From the NCBI RefSeq assembly GCF_030272615.1, contig NC_081410.1, forward strand, positions 288,733,957 to 288,797,956: 64,000 nt of DNA, in the 5' to 3' direction. The number at the start of each line of letters is the position of its first letter. Position 1 is the stretch's first letter. Below the pieces are notes generated by a model, which searched no databases, was not told the DNA's origin, and saw nothing but the letters and a program-made list of their open reading frames with translations. Positions 44,222-56,823 of the stretch are shown piece by piece. Source of the DNA: Cryptomeria japonica. Lineage: Eukaryota; Streptophyta; Pinopsida; Cupressales; Cupressaceae. A program made the translations under genes and the position numbers.

Positions 44222-45877
44222 TGTTGTATGAAAAGGGAATCAGGTAGGCTAAGGCCTAATCCCATTCTCATTCATACATTGGAATATGAAAGAGCCTAAG
44301 GAAGTGATTCATTTTGACTTCCTCTTGTGAAAGGGAGTCAAGGAATACTTTTAGGGTTTGTATTCCTTTACTGATAAGAGGGAAATGAGTCAAATGTAAA
44401 GTAATGATATGCTAGACTAATGAAATGCATGAAAACAACTATATTAATGACAATAATAGAAACATGTAGAAGTGAAACTGAAACACAAATCATAGATCTA
44501 ATAGAGGAATTATAATGTGATCTTGATACCAGAAATTGGGTTTGATTGAATAGGACCAGGGGACTGGGCATCCTGGTCCCTGTTACAGAATTGAGATGAG
44601 AATCTAGAATCTACAAATTGAAGTCTTGGGGATCTAAATTGCCAAAACTGGCCATTGTATTTAGAGGACCAGGGAGTTGGGTGTTCTATTCCTAGACCGG
44701 AGCACTGGGTTCTTTGGTACTAGGTATCTAAGACCTTCTTTTGAATCTAGATCTATTTCTGTTGATTTTGGACTCCCAAAAGTTTGTAGCTTTGCCAGAA
44801 ACCAACAAATGTACCTACAAGTTTGAAAAAGGTGTATGGGTGGCTATATAGGGTTTTTCCTTAATCAAACCCCTTATTTTTATGATTTGCACCTCCACAA
44901 ATAGCCAATAAAGTATTGAAAAGTGGGTGTTCCCTAGAATCTCATGTGTTTGTAAGATCTTAATGAGCTAAAATGTAAAACTAGAGTTCTACCCTACGCT
45001 TGGAGTAAAAATCCTAAATGAACACAATGAAAATGCTTCAAATCACAAATGTAATATGGATATAAATCAATGATATAAATATGAAAATGAAAGATGTGAA
45101 ACTCACATAGAGATATGAAAATACCATGAAAACATACCAAACCCTAAAGGTGAGGTACAATCCAATCAAAGTCGATGATCTCCTTATTATTCTTCAATAT
45201 CTCCTAAGCTTCAATTGATGATGAAAAGGTTGATGAATACTTGATGAATGCTTGAATTTACTGATTGTATACTCCACATAAAACATGCACTTTAACTTCA
45301 TAAGAGGCTCCTTCAATTGTTAGAGAGTGGATCCTTCAAGTAAGGAAAGAACAGGTTTAATATATGAAACCCTAACTTTAATTTTGATCATAGGATGACC
45401 TACAATTGATTAAATTTTTCACAAAGCGGAATTTAAGCAACATAATACCACCAAAACATGATCCCAAAATTCAAAGAAAAAATATCGAGACTAGTGTGAT
45501 TCACACTAGTCTAATCAAATTTTTTCTAAAGTTTTAGGGATGAAAGGTAGCATGATTACAAAGTCAAGCCTAGCTCGATGAGTTGATCCAAGGTGTTTAG
45601 ATATGATAAAATGATCCTTGAAGGTCAAAATAGGACTCTATTAGGGTTTAATTTAATTAATTAATTAAAGATAATGAAGTAAAAAGGGGCACACTTAGGG
45701 TTAAGTGCCCAATTTTATAATGTGTGTAATGATGAGAGAGGACTTTAGATTTAATTAAATAAATAATTAAATGCTTAAAGGAATTTTCAAATGAAAATAC
45801 AACACACTAAGGTGGGTGCTAACCTAAGTGTGAAATTGGACAACCCTAATCAAGGGTGTACAATTTATGACACTACA
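44222..45877 (-). repeat. 5' LTR of element B
   Basis: About 1.66 kb, plus-strand bounds TGTTGTATG (44222) and GACACTACA (45877). Homologous to the LTR of A throughout, e.g. GGCTATATAGGGTTTTTCCTTA at 44850 against A near 4992; that shared stretch includes a TATATA box. Contains hairpin units at 44553-44579 and about 44666-44700. Confidence 0.85.
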
Positions 45878-46073
45878 CTAGCAATATAGAACATACCCTA
45901 AAGATGAGTTGATAGGTGATGGAGTGTTTGATACTAGTTATATCTTGGAAACCTTTGAAGACCAAAGAATGCAGTCCTACATTAATAAATGAAGAAGCAA
46001 CTAGATGAATGGGTCATTACCATTCTCATAAAAGTATGAAACAACAAAATCCATACACAGTTGCCATAGGGAT
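45878..46073. other. Short spacer between elements B and E
   Basis: 196 bp without features; possibly the original pre-insertion DNA. No target-site duplication can be tested because the far ends of B and E are not both visible. Confidence 0.5.
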
Positions 46074-47200
46074 TATAGACACCTAAAAATGTCATTAATC
46101 ACACACTAATTATTCATCCTATTTAATTAAATAATTAAATAATTATTTAATTAAGCTAATTATTCTTCTAAATTGACTCAATCATCACATTCAACATTTC
46201 AAATTATCAAATTTTTATTCTTTAATTAATTAATCAGTTAACCCTATCTCAAATATTAATTAAATATTATTTATTAATTAATCATGATTTATTCCTTAAT
46301 TAAATAATCTTTATTATTTAATTAACCTCATTTCTAATGTTTAAATAATTTCATTTAAATTATTTAATTTAATCAACTTATTCCTCCAAAATCCCAAAAG
46401 TGAATTTCAAATAATTACATCTAATTTCACTTCTTTGAAATTCACAATTCCCCAAATTTGATTTCACCTTATTTCAATTAATTCCAAATCATCAAATTAA
46501 CATTTCACCAAATTTGAATTTCAATAAATTTCAATAAATCTCATGTGCATTTCAGCATTCGAAAATCAAATTTCAAATCAAAATAAGAATGAAATTGAAT
46601 TTCAATTCAATCTCCTACAACACATGTTGAAAATCATATCTCATTGATCAAATTAGTTATCTAATCAGTTAACTTAGTTAACTCTTCAATCTCCCCTTTT
46701 CACTCCAAATCAACTTTTCTGACTAATCAATCAAATCACTCATCTCCTCAATCAACTCAGTCAATTGGCTAATCTGTTCAGTCCACTATCCAATCTATCT
46801 AGTTAACTATTCAATCTATTGAGTTTTCTACTCAATCATTCACTGATCAATCAAAATCAATTATCTATCAATCAACACTTCAGTTCAATATCTCACCCAA
46901 TCTATCTTGAATATCTATATAAATAAGATCATTTTCTCAAATCAACCTAGAATCATAGTCTTCAAAATAATTGTTTATCTTATGCAGAAATTTTATTACA
47001 ACACCTGAGAGCCAATCAACCAACAATTATGGAGAAGAGAAATGGAAGTCACAATTCTTTTGAAGGGAGTTTTGAATTAGTTTAGTTGTTTAATTCTCTT
47101 GTTTTGGATTTTATTTCATTGATTTGTGTTTAAGTTGCTAAACTAGTTAAGGATTTTGTGATTCATCCTTTTAGTCTAGTTATCTATGTTTAACCTAACA
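46074..47200 (+). repeat. 5' LTR of element E
   Basis: About 1.13 kb of AT-rich sequence. Start by similarity with the D LTR; end placed at CCTAACA (47200) by analogy with D's CCTAGCTACA, but it could extend to 47219. The usual TG start is TA here. The second LTR is not in the window. Confidence 0.7.
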
Positions 47201-47220
47201 TATTTTAAGCATGAAGACAA

Positions 47221-47237
47221 CGGTGAACCCGACGTGA
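47221..47237 (+). promoter_or_regulatory. Primer binding site of element E
   Basis: CGGTGAACCCGACGTGAA: identical to the A site except for the first base. Same family-wide primer site. Confidence 0.75.
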
Positions 47238-49520
47238 ATGCAATAGCATCTAATCTTTTTTTACTTTCTATCTTGCAGAGTTTTTATGGACGCACAAGAA
47301 AGTGTCATGCATTTGCATGCAAAAATTTGCATTCACCCACAACATACCACATTCGAGTTGATAGTAATTCACAATTGGTCATGCAGAAATTCTCCTTTGC
47401 TTAAATGATGACACACATTCATGGGATTTACTTGCATAATTGAATTCTTTTGTCACTTCTTTCTGTTACTTGATTTCATTTCTGACCCACAATTATTTTA
47501 AGTCTGAAACTTTCAATTTTTTCTGTATAAAATGCATTTGATCCTATGGCAGGAAGGGTAACATTCAAAATTTTAGGTGCTAGGAAGAGAAAACAACATA
47601 AGAGACAAAGAAGAGCACATCAACGGTGGATACGAGCAGAAAAGAGATTTCAAGGTCTCGAAGAAATAATTGCCCTATCCCAATATTATCACATTGTGCA
47701 CAAGTACTTGGACGAATTCAATGTATTTGATGACATTGAGATCATCACGAGAAATTTAATAATGGATTCAACTCATGTCATGATTGACTGACCTTTTCTT
47801 CTATCTTATAATTCTATTCATTATTTGTTCGCATTCGATCAGAGGTTGCCAAACATTCAAATTTACACAAATTCACATTCAAATTTACAAAAATTCACAT
47901 TCGAATTTATAAATTTTCGCATTCGAATGCACAGAAATTCACATTCGTGTTGATAGGAAGGCGCATTCAGTTTTACATTGGTTCACATTTGTTGGAAATT
48001 GGAAAATCTTTCTCTCTGTCTTTTTCTCTGTCATTTTGTGGTATTTTTACTGTTTTGTTCTACAAATAGATCATTAACAAATAGTAAGACAAAAGTTGCA
48101 ACTAGAAGAATAAAATTAGGCTGGAGAGCCCACAATATTCTAACCTTTTTAATGGACTTCTACAGGGATGGATGGACTTAGTTTAGCTAATCATTCTTTC
48201 GGTGTTCTTAAAATGAACACCATGTCTTTTTGGAGAAACATCTCCAAGTATCATAGACAATGCTGCAATGAAGGTTTAAAAAGAACCTTTTCTCTATTTA
48301 AAAAGAACTTTTTCTCTTTGTGTTTTCAAGGTGATAGGCATATGCTCTTCCCTTAGTTGGTTGACCAAAAATCCAGATCCACCTTTTTCATGCTTTTTGT
48401 CAATTCTACATTAGGCTAAAACCTTTAGAAGGCCTACCTCCCAAGTAGCCCATAAGGCCAAGTGAAAGGGAAAGACCTAAGTGGCAACAACTAAAGACAA
48501 GCAATCCAAGCCACTATAAATAAATGTGTTTGCAATAAAAATTGTAAGAAATGAGTGTTACATGTTGTCATAATAGCATCATGCCTCCCTCAGTGCCTAT
48601 ATGGTATGTGAAAATATGTAGAGTGTAACCTCTATAGACTGGGAGACCTCCTTAACGGAGTGGAAAACGCTACTGATTATGACCACTCGAATGGAACCTT
48701 GATTAATATCTTTAGGAAATTAGAGGCTAATTCTAGTCAGTAACCAAACACTTATACTATCATAGTACAAGGGTGGGGAAGAATCTGCCCCCAATACACT
48801 CACCATATATCTCCCAAGATAATGGTCCAATTGAGGAGTGATCCTTTTTGGTTTAATTTCCAAACAAAGGAAAAAAAATGGGTGCACCTTCAGGTGTGAT
48901 AGGGCTATTTGAGCTAACAAAGTATCAAGATATGGGTTGTGGTAATATTTGTGAGCTTTTGACCTTATCGAATTATGAAAATTTTATCAAAAACAAAATG
49001 AGGTTTTGAAAAATATCTCAACATCCACGAGGCTTTGAAAAAATCCTTTAAACAATGTTCTTTTTTTTTGTTATGTCAAATTGTTTTCCATTGCTTTTCT
49101 ATTGTGTCTTTGCAATATTTTCGAAAAAATTAAACACCCACAACAAGATCAAGTGTCGACATCAACATCAAAATCAAATTTAAATATTGCAACATTCAAG
49201 AAATGGAGAAAATTGTACTATCAGTGATCTTAGGTCCTAGGCATTTAGTCCATACATGGTCTCTTTATTATCCTCATATTACACAAAGTCCTTGCACAAG
49301 TCCTCACTTCATGTAGAAATAACTTCAATCTTTTTCAAAGATTGTATCCAATTAATCATTGTATCATCATCTAAGTTCATCTTAGGATCCACCTTGGTCT
49401 TTCATATCACAATAGGTTGCATTAGAATCCATATCTACCATCTTACTTTCAAAGTCAACCCTTGCATAGTTTGCATTTTGGTTCATCACTCAATAGAAGT
49501 CTAAAGAACATATCCTTTGC
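47238..49520 (+). other. Leader of element E with short tandem repeats
   Basis: Non-coding apart from a small basic ORF at 47546-47791 (MAGRVTFKILGARKRKQHKR) of unknown nature. At 47850-47970 a unit of about 28-30 bp (AAATTCACATTCGAATTTAC) repeats four to five times, in the same relative place as the 20-bp array in D. The stretch 48425-48600 is homologous to the D leader. Confidence 0.65.
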
Positions 49521-52110
49521 ATGGATCTAAAAGGCGATGATGATTTCCCATTTGAACAAGCCAATCTTGGGCCAAACAATGTTCAATTAGAAATAATTGA
49601 TGGTTTGGATAATCCTGCTTGGGAAGTAAGAATTGACCTTCCCCAATATGATGAAGTCAAAGCTGTCATAGATGATGAAATTCAAAAATGTGTCCACCTT
49701 GATATGAAATTAGAACAAGAAATCAAGGAGAAAAGGGAACAAGAAGAATTTTGACAATTTGTCAAAAATAATTATGGCAGATAGTCCAATTCCTCATTAG
49801 AGACCTTAGTAGAGTGTCATCATTTATAGATTGCATACATATATAGTCAGTCCCTGCAAAAGTCTTCCATCTTCATCTATCGTTTTCATTTTAGAGAGTT
49901 GTAGTGAGTCATAGAGAGTCAAGATCAATTTGGAGATACATTGATGTCATTAACAAGATCGCAAAAATCTAAGATGGATCCAAACAATGACCCCTTGGTC
50001 AATCCCACTTGGAATATGGATTTATCTATGAATCAACAATCACAATGTAGAAGACCTGCACTGTTACCAACAAACACCAATAGGATGCCTTCCATAGATG
50101 AAATCCAATATAATCTAACATGAGGAATTTGAGGCAGTCCAACAAGATCCAACGCTTCTCATGGTTTTGAATGCACTCATCCATAATGATAGAGATTGAT
50201 ATCTCACACTTTTAGTTCAAAATAGGGCCAAGTTGCCTCTGAGTGTTGATGTTTCGACAATCTTGCCACCAGGGGTAACATTGACCCAAAATGTGACTTA
50301 AGCACCTAGTGTGACATAAAACCAAGTAGAAACAACCCATGTTGCAACCACTTCAGCTCAATCAATAGTTGCATATTCAAGCACCAGTCTCACATCTCAA
50401 ACCACACCAAGTGTTACAATGTCAAGCATGTTGAATACTTCAACCCAAACTACAACAACCATGGCTCAAAACACTATTTCTACAAGTACATCTCAACCTA
50501 TAGTGTCAGTTTCCATGTGATCCACATACACTGGGTAGAATGTGAACCAAGGATCGGTAGGAATGAATGGCTCAAGTCAGCCAAATGTGAATACACAATT
50601 TACATATTTCACAACACCTGGTGGAAATCAAGGAAGACAATTACATGGCCATTCAATCTTTCACTCAAAAAATACTCCTTTTGTGGGAAATGCTTATAGG
50701 GTCAGTACACCTTTGATCCAAATAGAACTCTTGGCTCAACAAGTAGAGAATCTCCAAAAGTAGATGACAAACATGCAAACAATTAATGATAAGAAGAGCT
50801 ATACTATGGAGGAACTTTGTCCTTATCCTTTTGATAGGAATATGTACATGCCACATTTTCCATGACATTTTGAGACTCCAAGATTCAACAAGTATAGAGG
50901 GAAAGGTGATCCCTAGAATCATGTCAGAGAATTATTCACAACATGTATAGAAGTGGCCCATGAAGAAACATACTTGATGCGCCTATTCCCCAAAAGTCTT
51001 GGAGGGACCATATTAGAATGGTTTTTTCACATCTACCACCTAAGATTGCTTTATGAGTGAGATGGTTGAGCTATTCATCACAAAATTTTCATTCAAAATA
51101 GACAATCTAGTCACCCTAATGGATTTGTGTGCAACTAGACAAAAGGAAGGTGAAGCATTTGCTACATTCTTGCAAAGATGGAGAGCTCTATACTGTAGAT
51201 GTCTCAATCACATTCTCGAAGTTGAGCGAGTAGACATTTTATTGATAACCTCATTCCTTAGGTGAAATATCCATTACAAATGCAATGTATAGGCACTTAC
51301 AAAGAAATAACAAAAAAAGGCATGAAGTGTGAGAAAGGCTTGTTAGAACAAGGAATATTGAAATATCACAAGGATAATGGACCAGCCATAAATACAAGCA
51401 ATGAAAAGCCAAAGTTTTGGTCCAAAAATAAGAATGTTACAAATGATGGGGTTGTAGATGCTCGTGTTGTTAATAGAGCTCAACCAGTGGTATCACTTCA
51501 AGTACTAGTTAATTCTTTCAATAGGAATCAAATTCAAAACAACAATGCAAATGCCATTGCGGTTCAGTCAAGCAATCCAAGACCCCCAAGAGTCAATGCA
51601 CCAAAAATAAATTTCACACCATTGGGGGAACCAATTGAGTTAGCTCTCAAGAAGTTGATACAAAATAATGCCATAAATTTTCTTGAGGCTCAACCCTATG
51701 AACCCAGTCCATTCAAGCCTTCTTGGTGGAATGACAATGATTTCTGTGAATAGCACCATTCCAAAGGCCACAAAACAACAAGCTGTTATAAAATCAAGAA
51801 CTTGATACAAGACCTTATTGATCAAGGGGATATCAGCATGGATACCAATAAAGGATCATCTAATACAAGCCACACTATATTCAAAGACCCTTTTGTTAAC
51901 CATGATAAAGGGAAAGCTTCTAGTTCAAGTGCACAAAATAACAATGCAAATTATACCAATGTTGCATATGATTATGCAATCAATGCAATCAGTGCAGAAG
52001 ATGACATAGTGACCACAATTACAGTAAATCCAAGGAGCAAAGATTGTGCTATTATCACTCAAAGATCCAGGGTCACATTGCAAGGGGTAACATCAAATCA
52101 CCCTCCATAG
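49521..52110 (+). pseudogene. Element E gag, multiply frameshifted
   Basis: It begins around 49521-49941; the N-terminal MMSLTRSQKSKM recalls D's ETRSKSKKM. Capsid-like parts: FETPRFNKYRGKGDP, ELFTTCIEVAHEETYLMRLF (50870-50990) and FSFKIDNLVTLMDLCATRQK (51080-51150). Then KFWSKNKNVTNDGVVDARVV (51410-51475), shared with D, and a zinc-motif region with WWNDNDFCE*HHSKGHKTTSC (51720-51785) in which a stop sits inside the motif. Frames change at least three times. Confidence 0.82.
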
Positions 52111-52388
52111 ACAAGAAATTACAATATGGTTGACCAGCATAAAAGGACTCTAGCTCAAATTTCATTGTTTGAGTTGTGTTGCGTTGCATCTCACTGGATC
52201 ATAAGGCAGTCCAAGACAAGGCATTACAAGAATATGTTTTTTCCAGAGATATATATGAGAATACATTTCAATTCATGATTAGAAACTTGGAAGCTTCCAA
52301 GGTAGCATTCACTGAGTAGGATGTACCTATGGACAAGCCTATGCACAATGATCACCTACACTTAGAAGCTCTTATTCATATAAAGAAG

Positions 52389-52760
52389 GTTTGAAGAGTA
52401 ATCATAGATGGTGGAGCCAGACTCAATATGTGCACTTTGCATCTAATCAAAGCTCTAGGTTACTCTGAACATCATATTGATCTTACCAAGAGAATCAATA
52501 TCAAAGCTTACGATGATGAGGAACACCCCTCCAATGGTGTAGTAACCTTGCTAGTGCAAGTAGGACCAATTACCACAAAAATCACTTTCCAAGTCTTAGA
52601 CAGAGAATTGGGGTATAATATGCTACTAGGATGCTCATTGATACATGCCATGCAAGTAGTGCCATCAAATTTTCACCAATGTGTTAAGTTTCCTTACAAT
52701 GGTATTGAGATCACCATAAAAGGTGATCCAAACCCTTTTCAACATTGCAATTACCTATGA
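52389..52760 (+). pseudogene. Element E aspartic protease
   Basis: Reads VIIDGGARLNMCTLHLIKAL with catalytic Asp kept but G-A-R replacing G-A-G, then YNMLLGCSLIHAMQVVPSNF, where D has LGRPWIHAM. Ends at TGA 52758. Upstream and downstream frames differ. Confidence 0.82.
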
Positions 52761-53211
52761 GCACACACAGATAATCAAGTACTCATCAATCAGGAACTCC
52801 GCTCCACTTACAAATGGAATCCCTAAAGATTGTGAAAACACCAACATCATCATCTCGCACACCTACAAGACCTCCTCTTCAAATCAAAGATGAAGGGTGT
52901 GGTGAGTAATCATGTTCTGGAATATTTCTAGTTGGGCAGTTGTCTCCTAGGTCCTTTAGGAGAACATTACTAATTATAACAAACAAAGATAAGAAATTGT
53001 CATTTTTTCTTATTCTTGTTCATTTATCAGATGGGGAGAGCTTAATGAAGAATCTCTAGATGAAGATGTCAATTGATGGCTATATAAAGAAGAAAATGAC
53101 ACTCCAAATGTTAAACTCCCCTTAGAACAATATGGTAATGGTTTCAAGATGCTACATAGACATGGTTATGATGGAACCATAGACTTGGGGCACATGAAAA
53201 AGGCATCATAG
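52761..53211 (+). pseudogene. Element E segment with first part of the G-patch
   Basis: After decayed sequence the frame reads RWGELNEESLDEDVN then LPLEQYGNGFKMLHRHGYDG (53030-53190), equal in arrangement to D's RWGELDKETLDDDV...GFTMLQKKGYDG. The G-patch is cut by Copia F at the target site catag (53207-53211). Confidence 0.78.
53207..53211. repeat. 5-bp target-site duplication of Copia F (catag)
   Basis: catag precedes the left LTR and is repeated at 60342-60346 after the right LTR. The G-patch sequence of E continues on the far side. Confidence 0.85.
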
Positions 53212-54690
53212 TGTAAAGTTCTGATGCCAATAGCTAACAAGATGAGAGGGGGGGGGGGTGAATCATACAAACTTAATCTTCCATAAAATCAACAGATTCA
53301 ACCTCAGTAACTTATACTTCAACAATATAACCAAAAACTGCTAAACATGCTAACTCATAAACATATAATCATCATAACAGATATAACACCAGATTTAACG
53401 TGGAAACCCAAATAGGGAAAAACCACTGTGGGATTTTGGACCCAATAAGAAATATACCCTTCTAGAGTATGCTTGGTTAAAATAAAATCCTATTAAAGAT
53501 TACAAACACATTGCTAGATGTGACCTGGTTAAGGGATTTCCCTTAGACTTGTTAGAGTCTTGCACTTTGTTAGAAGTGACCTTGTCAAAGGATTTCAAAC
53601 ACTCATTTAGAATGTTACCTTGCTAGAGGGTTTACAAATAAGACTGTTAGGTCCATTCGGTTAAGAGATTTTCTGTCACTTTACAAAATAACATTAATAA
53701 AAATATATCTGCAACTTCACATCTAAAATGCTAAAGAAGATTCTTATTTTCTCAAAACAATCCTATCATAGGACTTATCTAGTCCCTTTGCTGGGCTCCC
53801 TACTCTGTTATTCAAATAGGTCTTCAAGCTTCTGTGCTCGGTAATTACTATGTAGCATCCCTATGCTTACACTTGCCCACATGAATTGTTTATCAACAAT
53901 TCCTTATTTATAAACAATTACTAACCGCTTAATCTCCTTGATCACATTTCCCATGATCAATCTTAGCCATCATATCATCAATCTTGACTAGGGTCAATGT
54001 ATCCTTCAATCTGAAAATGTTTTACCTCGCCTTGGAACTTACATTCCTTCCTAGGAACTTGTGCAATGTTATTGCAGTTCAATCTATGCTGTAAATTTTT
54101 CCTCTTGATTTTCCATTGTCGTAGATCCTTAACAAACTTTTGTGTGACATACCAATCATTTATTCATCTCCAACTCATCAGCATCCTTCATTAAATAATT
54201 CTTTTATCCATCCAGTGTGATCTATTATAACTCAGTTGTTACCTGGTTTATACTAAACTTCACTCGGTAGACATTCTGCCTTCTTTAACTGATATCGATA
54301 ACCTTAGGGTTTACCGACTAGGTACCTTAGGGTTTACCAACTAGGTTCTCTGCTTGGTGACATAGTACAGTATTAAACTTATAATCAACAACATGTGTAG
54401 GATATGAAAATAATCAAAACAACATGATCTCATCATTGTCTAACTTGGTAATAGTTGCCCATTGAATAACTGATTCCTCCCCTTTATTATCACATTCTTC
54501 TATGTCACTTACTGACCACTTAATACTCATCAATACATACTTCTCAAGATATGGCAACATCATACTAAATCAGAAAATCAATTTCTTGATATCAATGACA
54601 AAATAATATTATAAAGGTAGTAATCATCCTTCTTCAGTTATATCAATAATATCCAACAACCTTCTCAATATCCTTATTGAAGTGCCAACA
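53212..54690 (-). repeat. 3' LTR of Copia F
   Basis: 1,479 bp, plus-strand ends TGTAAAGTTC and GTGCCAACA (minus strand TGTTGGCACTTC...CTTTACA). It holds about 0.5 kb (roughly 53745-54290) that the 5' copy lacks. A run of ten G at about 53258-53268 corresponds to seven in the other copy. Confidence 0.92.
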
Positions 54691-55174
54691 ATCTCCCCCT
54701 TTGGCATTGATGGCAAAACCAATAATTAAATTTCAATACCAACTTGATTTATTCCAACAGATTCAGATTCAGATTGTTGTTAGACTTCTCCTGTTATTAT
54801 TGAGTTGTTAAAATCTTCTCCTGACTGTCTTATCCCTCTGTCATTGGTCTTCTGTTATTTTCTCCAATTAGTCTATCTTCTTCTTTTAGTCTTCTCCCCC
54901 TTTGACAACAATGCCAAAAAGTAAAAGAACTAAATCATGAACTCTTCTGCTGTGAAGTACTTGCTTTTTCTGAGTTACATATACAAATGTAACATCTAAA
55001 ATTTGATCAGAGCAACTTGTCTCTATTCACCATTTCTTGCACACCTTTAGAAAACTTCCTAAAGTGCATAAATCAGCATCAATCCACAAATAATATTCTA
55101 TAGAGTCATTGAATTGATGCTTTCACTGAACTCTGTTAGTGAGTAGAAGATAGGGGTAGGACCCCTGACTTGCT
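54691..55174 (-). promoter_or_regulatory. 3' untranslated region of Copia F with two polypurine tracts
   Basis: On the minus strand GCCAAAGGGGGAGAT abuts the 3' LTR (54705-54691), and a second tract CAAAGGGGGAGAAG lies at about 54907-54893. The rest is non-coding. Confidence 0.8.
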
Positions 55175-55798
55175 TCAGAGATAATCAAAAGTGTCTCTTG
55201 GTAGTGGCTTTGTGAAGATGTCTACAATTTGCTCCTTTGCGCTAACATATTCCAGCACAACTTTTTTTTCTTGAACTTCTTCTCTGAGATAATGATACTT
55301 GATAGAAATATGTTTTGTCTTAGAATGCATTACTAGTTTCTTTGAAATGTTAATGGCACTCGTATTATCAGAGAATATAGTTATTGGCTCGATAACCTTC
55401 TCATTTATACCTTCCAATACTTGCTTGATCCATGCTATATTGGTACAATTCAATGATACATCGACATATTCAGCTTTAGCTGTTGATTGTGAAATGCATC
55501 CTTGTTTCTTGCTAATCCAACTTACTAGTCTATCACCCAGAAAGAAAGCTCCACCACTTGTGCTTTTCCCCTCATCAATGTTTCCTACCCAATCAGCATC
55601 AATATAAACTTTTAAATCAAAATCATCCCTCTTTTCATATACTAAGCCATAATCTTCAGTGCCTCTCAGGTATCTGAAAATTCTCTTAATTGTTGTCATA
55701 TGGGTTTCTTTGGGATCTGCAGAAAATCTTGCAACTATACCTACTGCATGTGCTATATCTGGCCTGCTGTGAACAACATATTGCAGCTTTCCAATCAT
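55175..55798 (-). pseudogene. Copia F RNase H
   Basis: It follows RT after a frameshift near 55797-55830. It starts in S-M-I-G-K-L-Q-Y-V and contains VYIDADWVGNIDEGKSTSGG (catalytic Asp), STAKAEYVDVSL (Glu) and TIFSDNTSAINISKKLVMHS (Asp). It ends with VDIFTKPLPRDTF, the usual Copia C-terminus. The domain itself is uninterrupted. Confidence 0.93.
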
Positions 55799-56823
55799 AG
55801 ATCAGTAAAGTGTCTCATCAATAGATGCAGATCATTATTCTTTGATAGTTTACAGTTGGTAGTCATAGGAGTACTTACTGGTTTTGAATCCTCCATTCCA
55901 AATTTCTTCAAGATTTCCTTTATGTACTTGGATTGAGTAATGAAAATCTCATCTTTCATTTGTAGTATTTGTAAACCTATAAAATACTTTATCTCATCGA
56001 TTAATGACATCTCAAATTCTTTGCACATTTCATTTCCAAAGTTCTTGCATAAGGAGTCATTACCACAAAAAATAATATCATCAACAAATATGGTTGAGAT
56101 CAGTATTCCATTGTCCTCATCATTCTTCATGTACATATTGTTGTTTTCACTTGTCCTTGTAAATCCAATCTTGATTAAGTAAGAGTGCAATCTCTCATAC
56201 CATGCTCTAGGTGCTTGTTTAAGACCATATAAAGCTTTGTTCAATTTACATACCTGATCTTTATTATTGTCTTCAACAAATCCCTTAGGTTGTTCAATAT
56301 AAGCTTCTTCTTCTAGTATACCATTCAAAAATGCAGATTTGACATCCATTTGATATACCTTGAAATTTTTGAAAGGGGCATATGCCAGCAATGTTCTTAC
56401 TCCCTCAAGTCTAGCCATAGGTGCAAAAGTCTCACCATAATCTATTCCTTCTTCTTGAGCATATCCTTTGCAAACTAGTCTTGCTTTGTTCCAAATGACC
56501 TCACCTTTTTCTTTTAGCTTATTTCTGAAAATCCACTTTGTACTGATTACATTTTTGTCCTTTAGTCTTGGGACCAATTTCCATGTTTCATTCTTCTTGA
56601 TTTGATCAATCTCTTCTATCATAGCATTTACCCGATCTTCATTGTTAAATGCCTCTTTTACTATTCTCAGTTCAAATACAGATATCAGACATGTGTTCTG
56701 TCTTATTTTGTTCCTTGTCATCACTGGATCATCCTTATCTCCTATAATTTGACTTGATGCATGATGTCTTCTAACATATTTGGCTAATACAAGCTCAGTA
56801 TGATCTTCTTCATCACTCGGTAA
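55795..56823 (-). pseudogene. Copia F reverse transcriptase
   Basis: Visible blocks: [77 protein letters not shown], catalytic [11 protein letters not shown] (FVDD in place of YVDD) and KPVSTPM. The stop at 55795 reflects the frameshift to RNase H. Confidence 0.94.

Larger units (their letters stand above)
7861..45877 (-). mobile_element. Element B: old Tat-type Ty3/gypsy, split into pieces by nested insertions
   Basis: Its pieces on the minus strand are: 5' LTR 44222-45877, gag-position N-terminus 43685-44064, [CACTA-2 19447-43681], rest of the N-terminal protein, protease, G-patch and RT 16726-19446, [SIRE-like element 9167-16720], rest of RT, both RNase H domains and integrase start 7861-9161, then CACTA-1. 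Removing the insertions and one TSD copy each restores continuity with element A, checked at both internal junctions. The 3' LTR is beyond the window. The many stops and frameshifts make it clearly older than A and than every element inside it. Confidence 0.9.

Noticed and set aside
47546-47791. Small basic ORF in the E leader as a real gene
   Set aside because: 81 codons, basic N-terminus, but no family match and no counterpart seen in the D leader; noted only within the leader entry.
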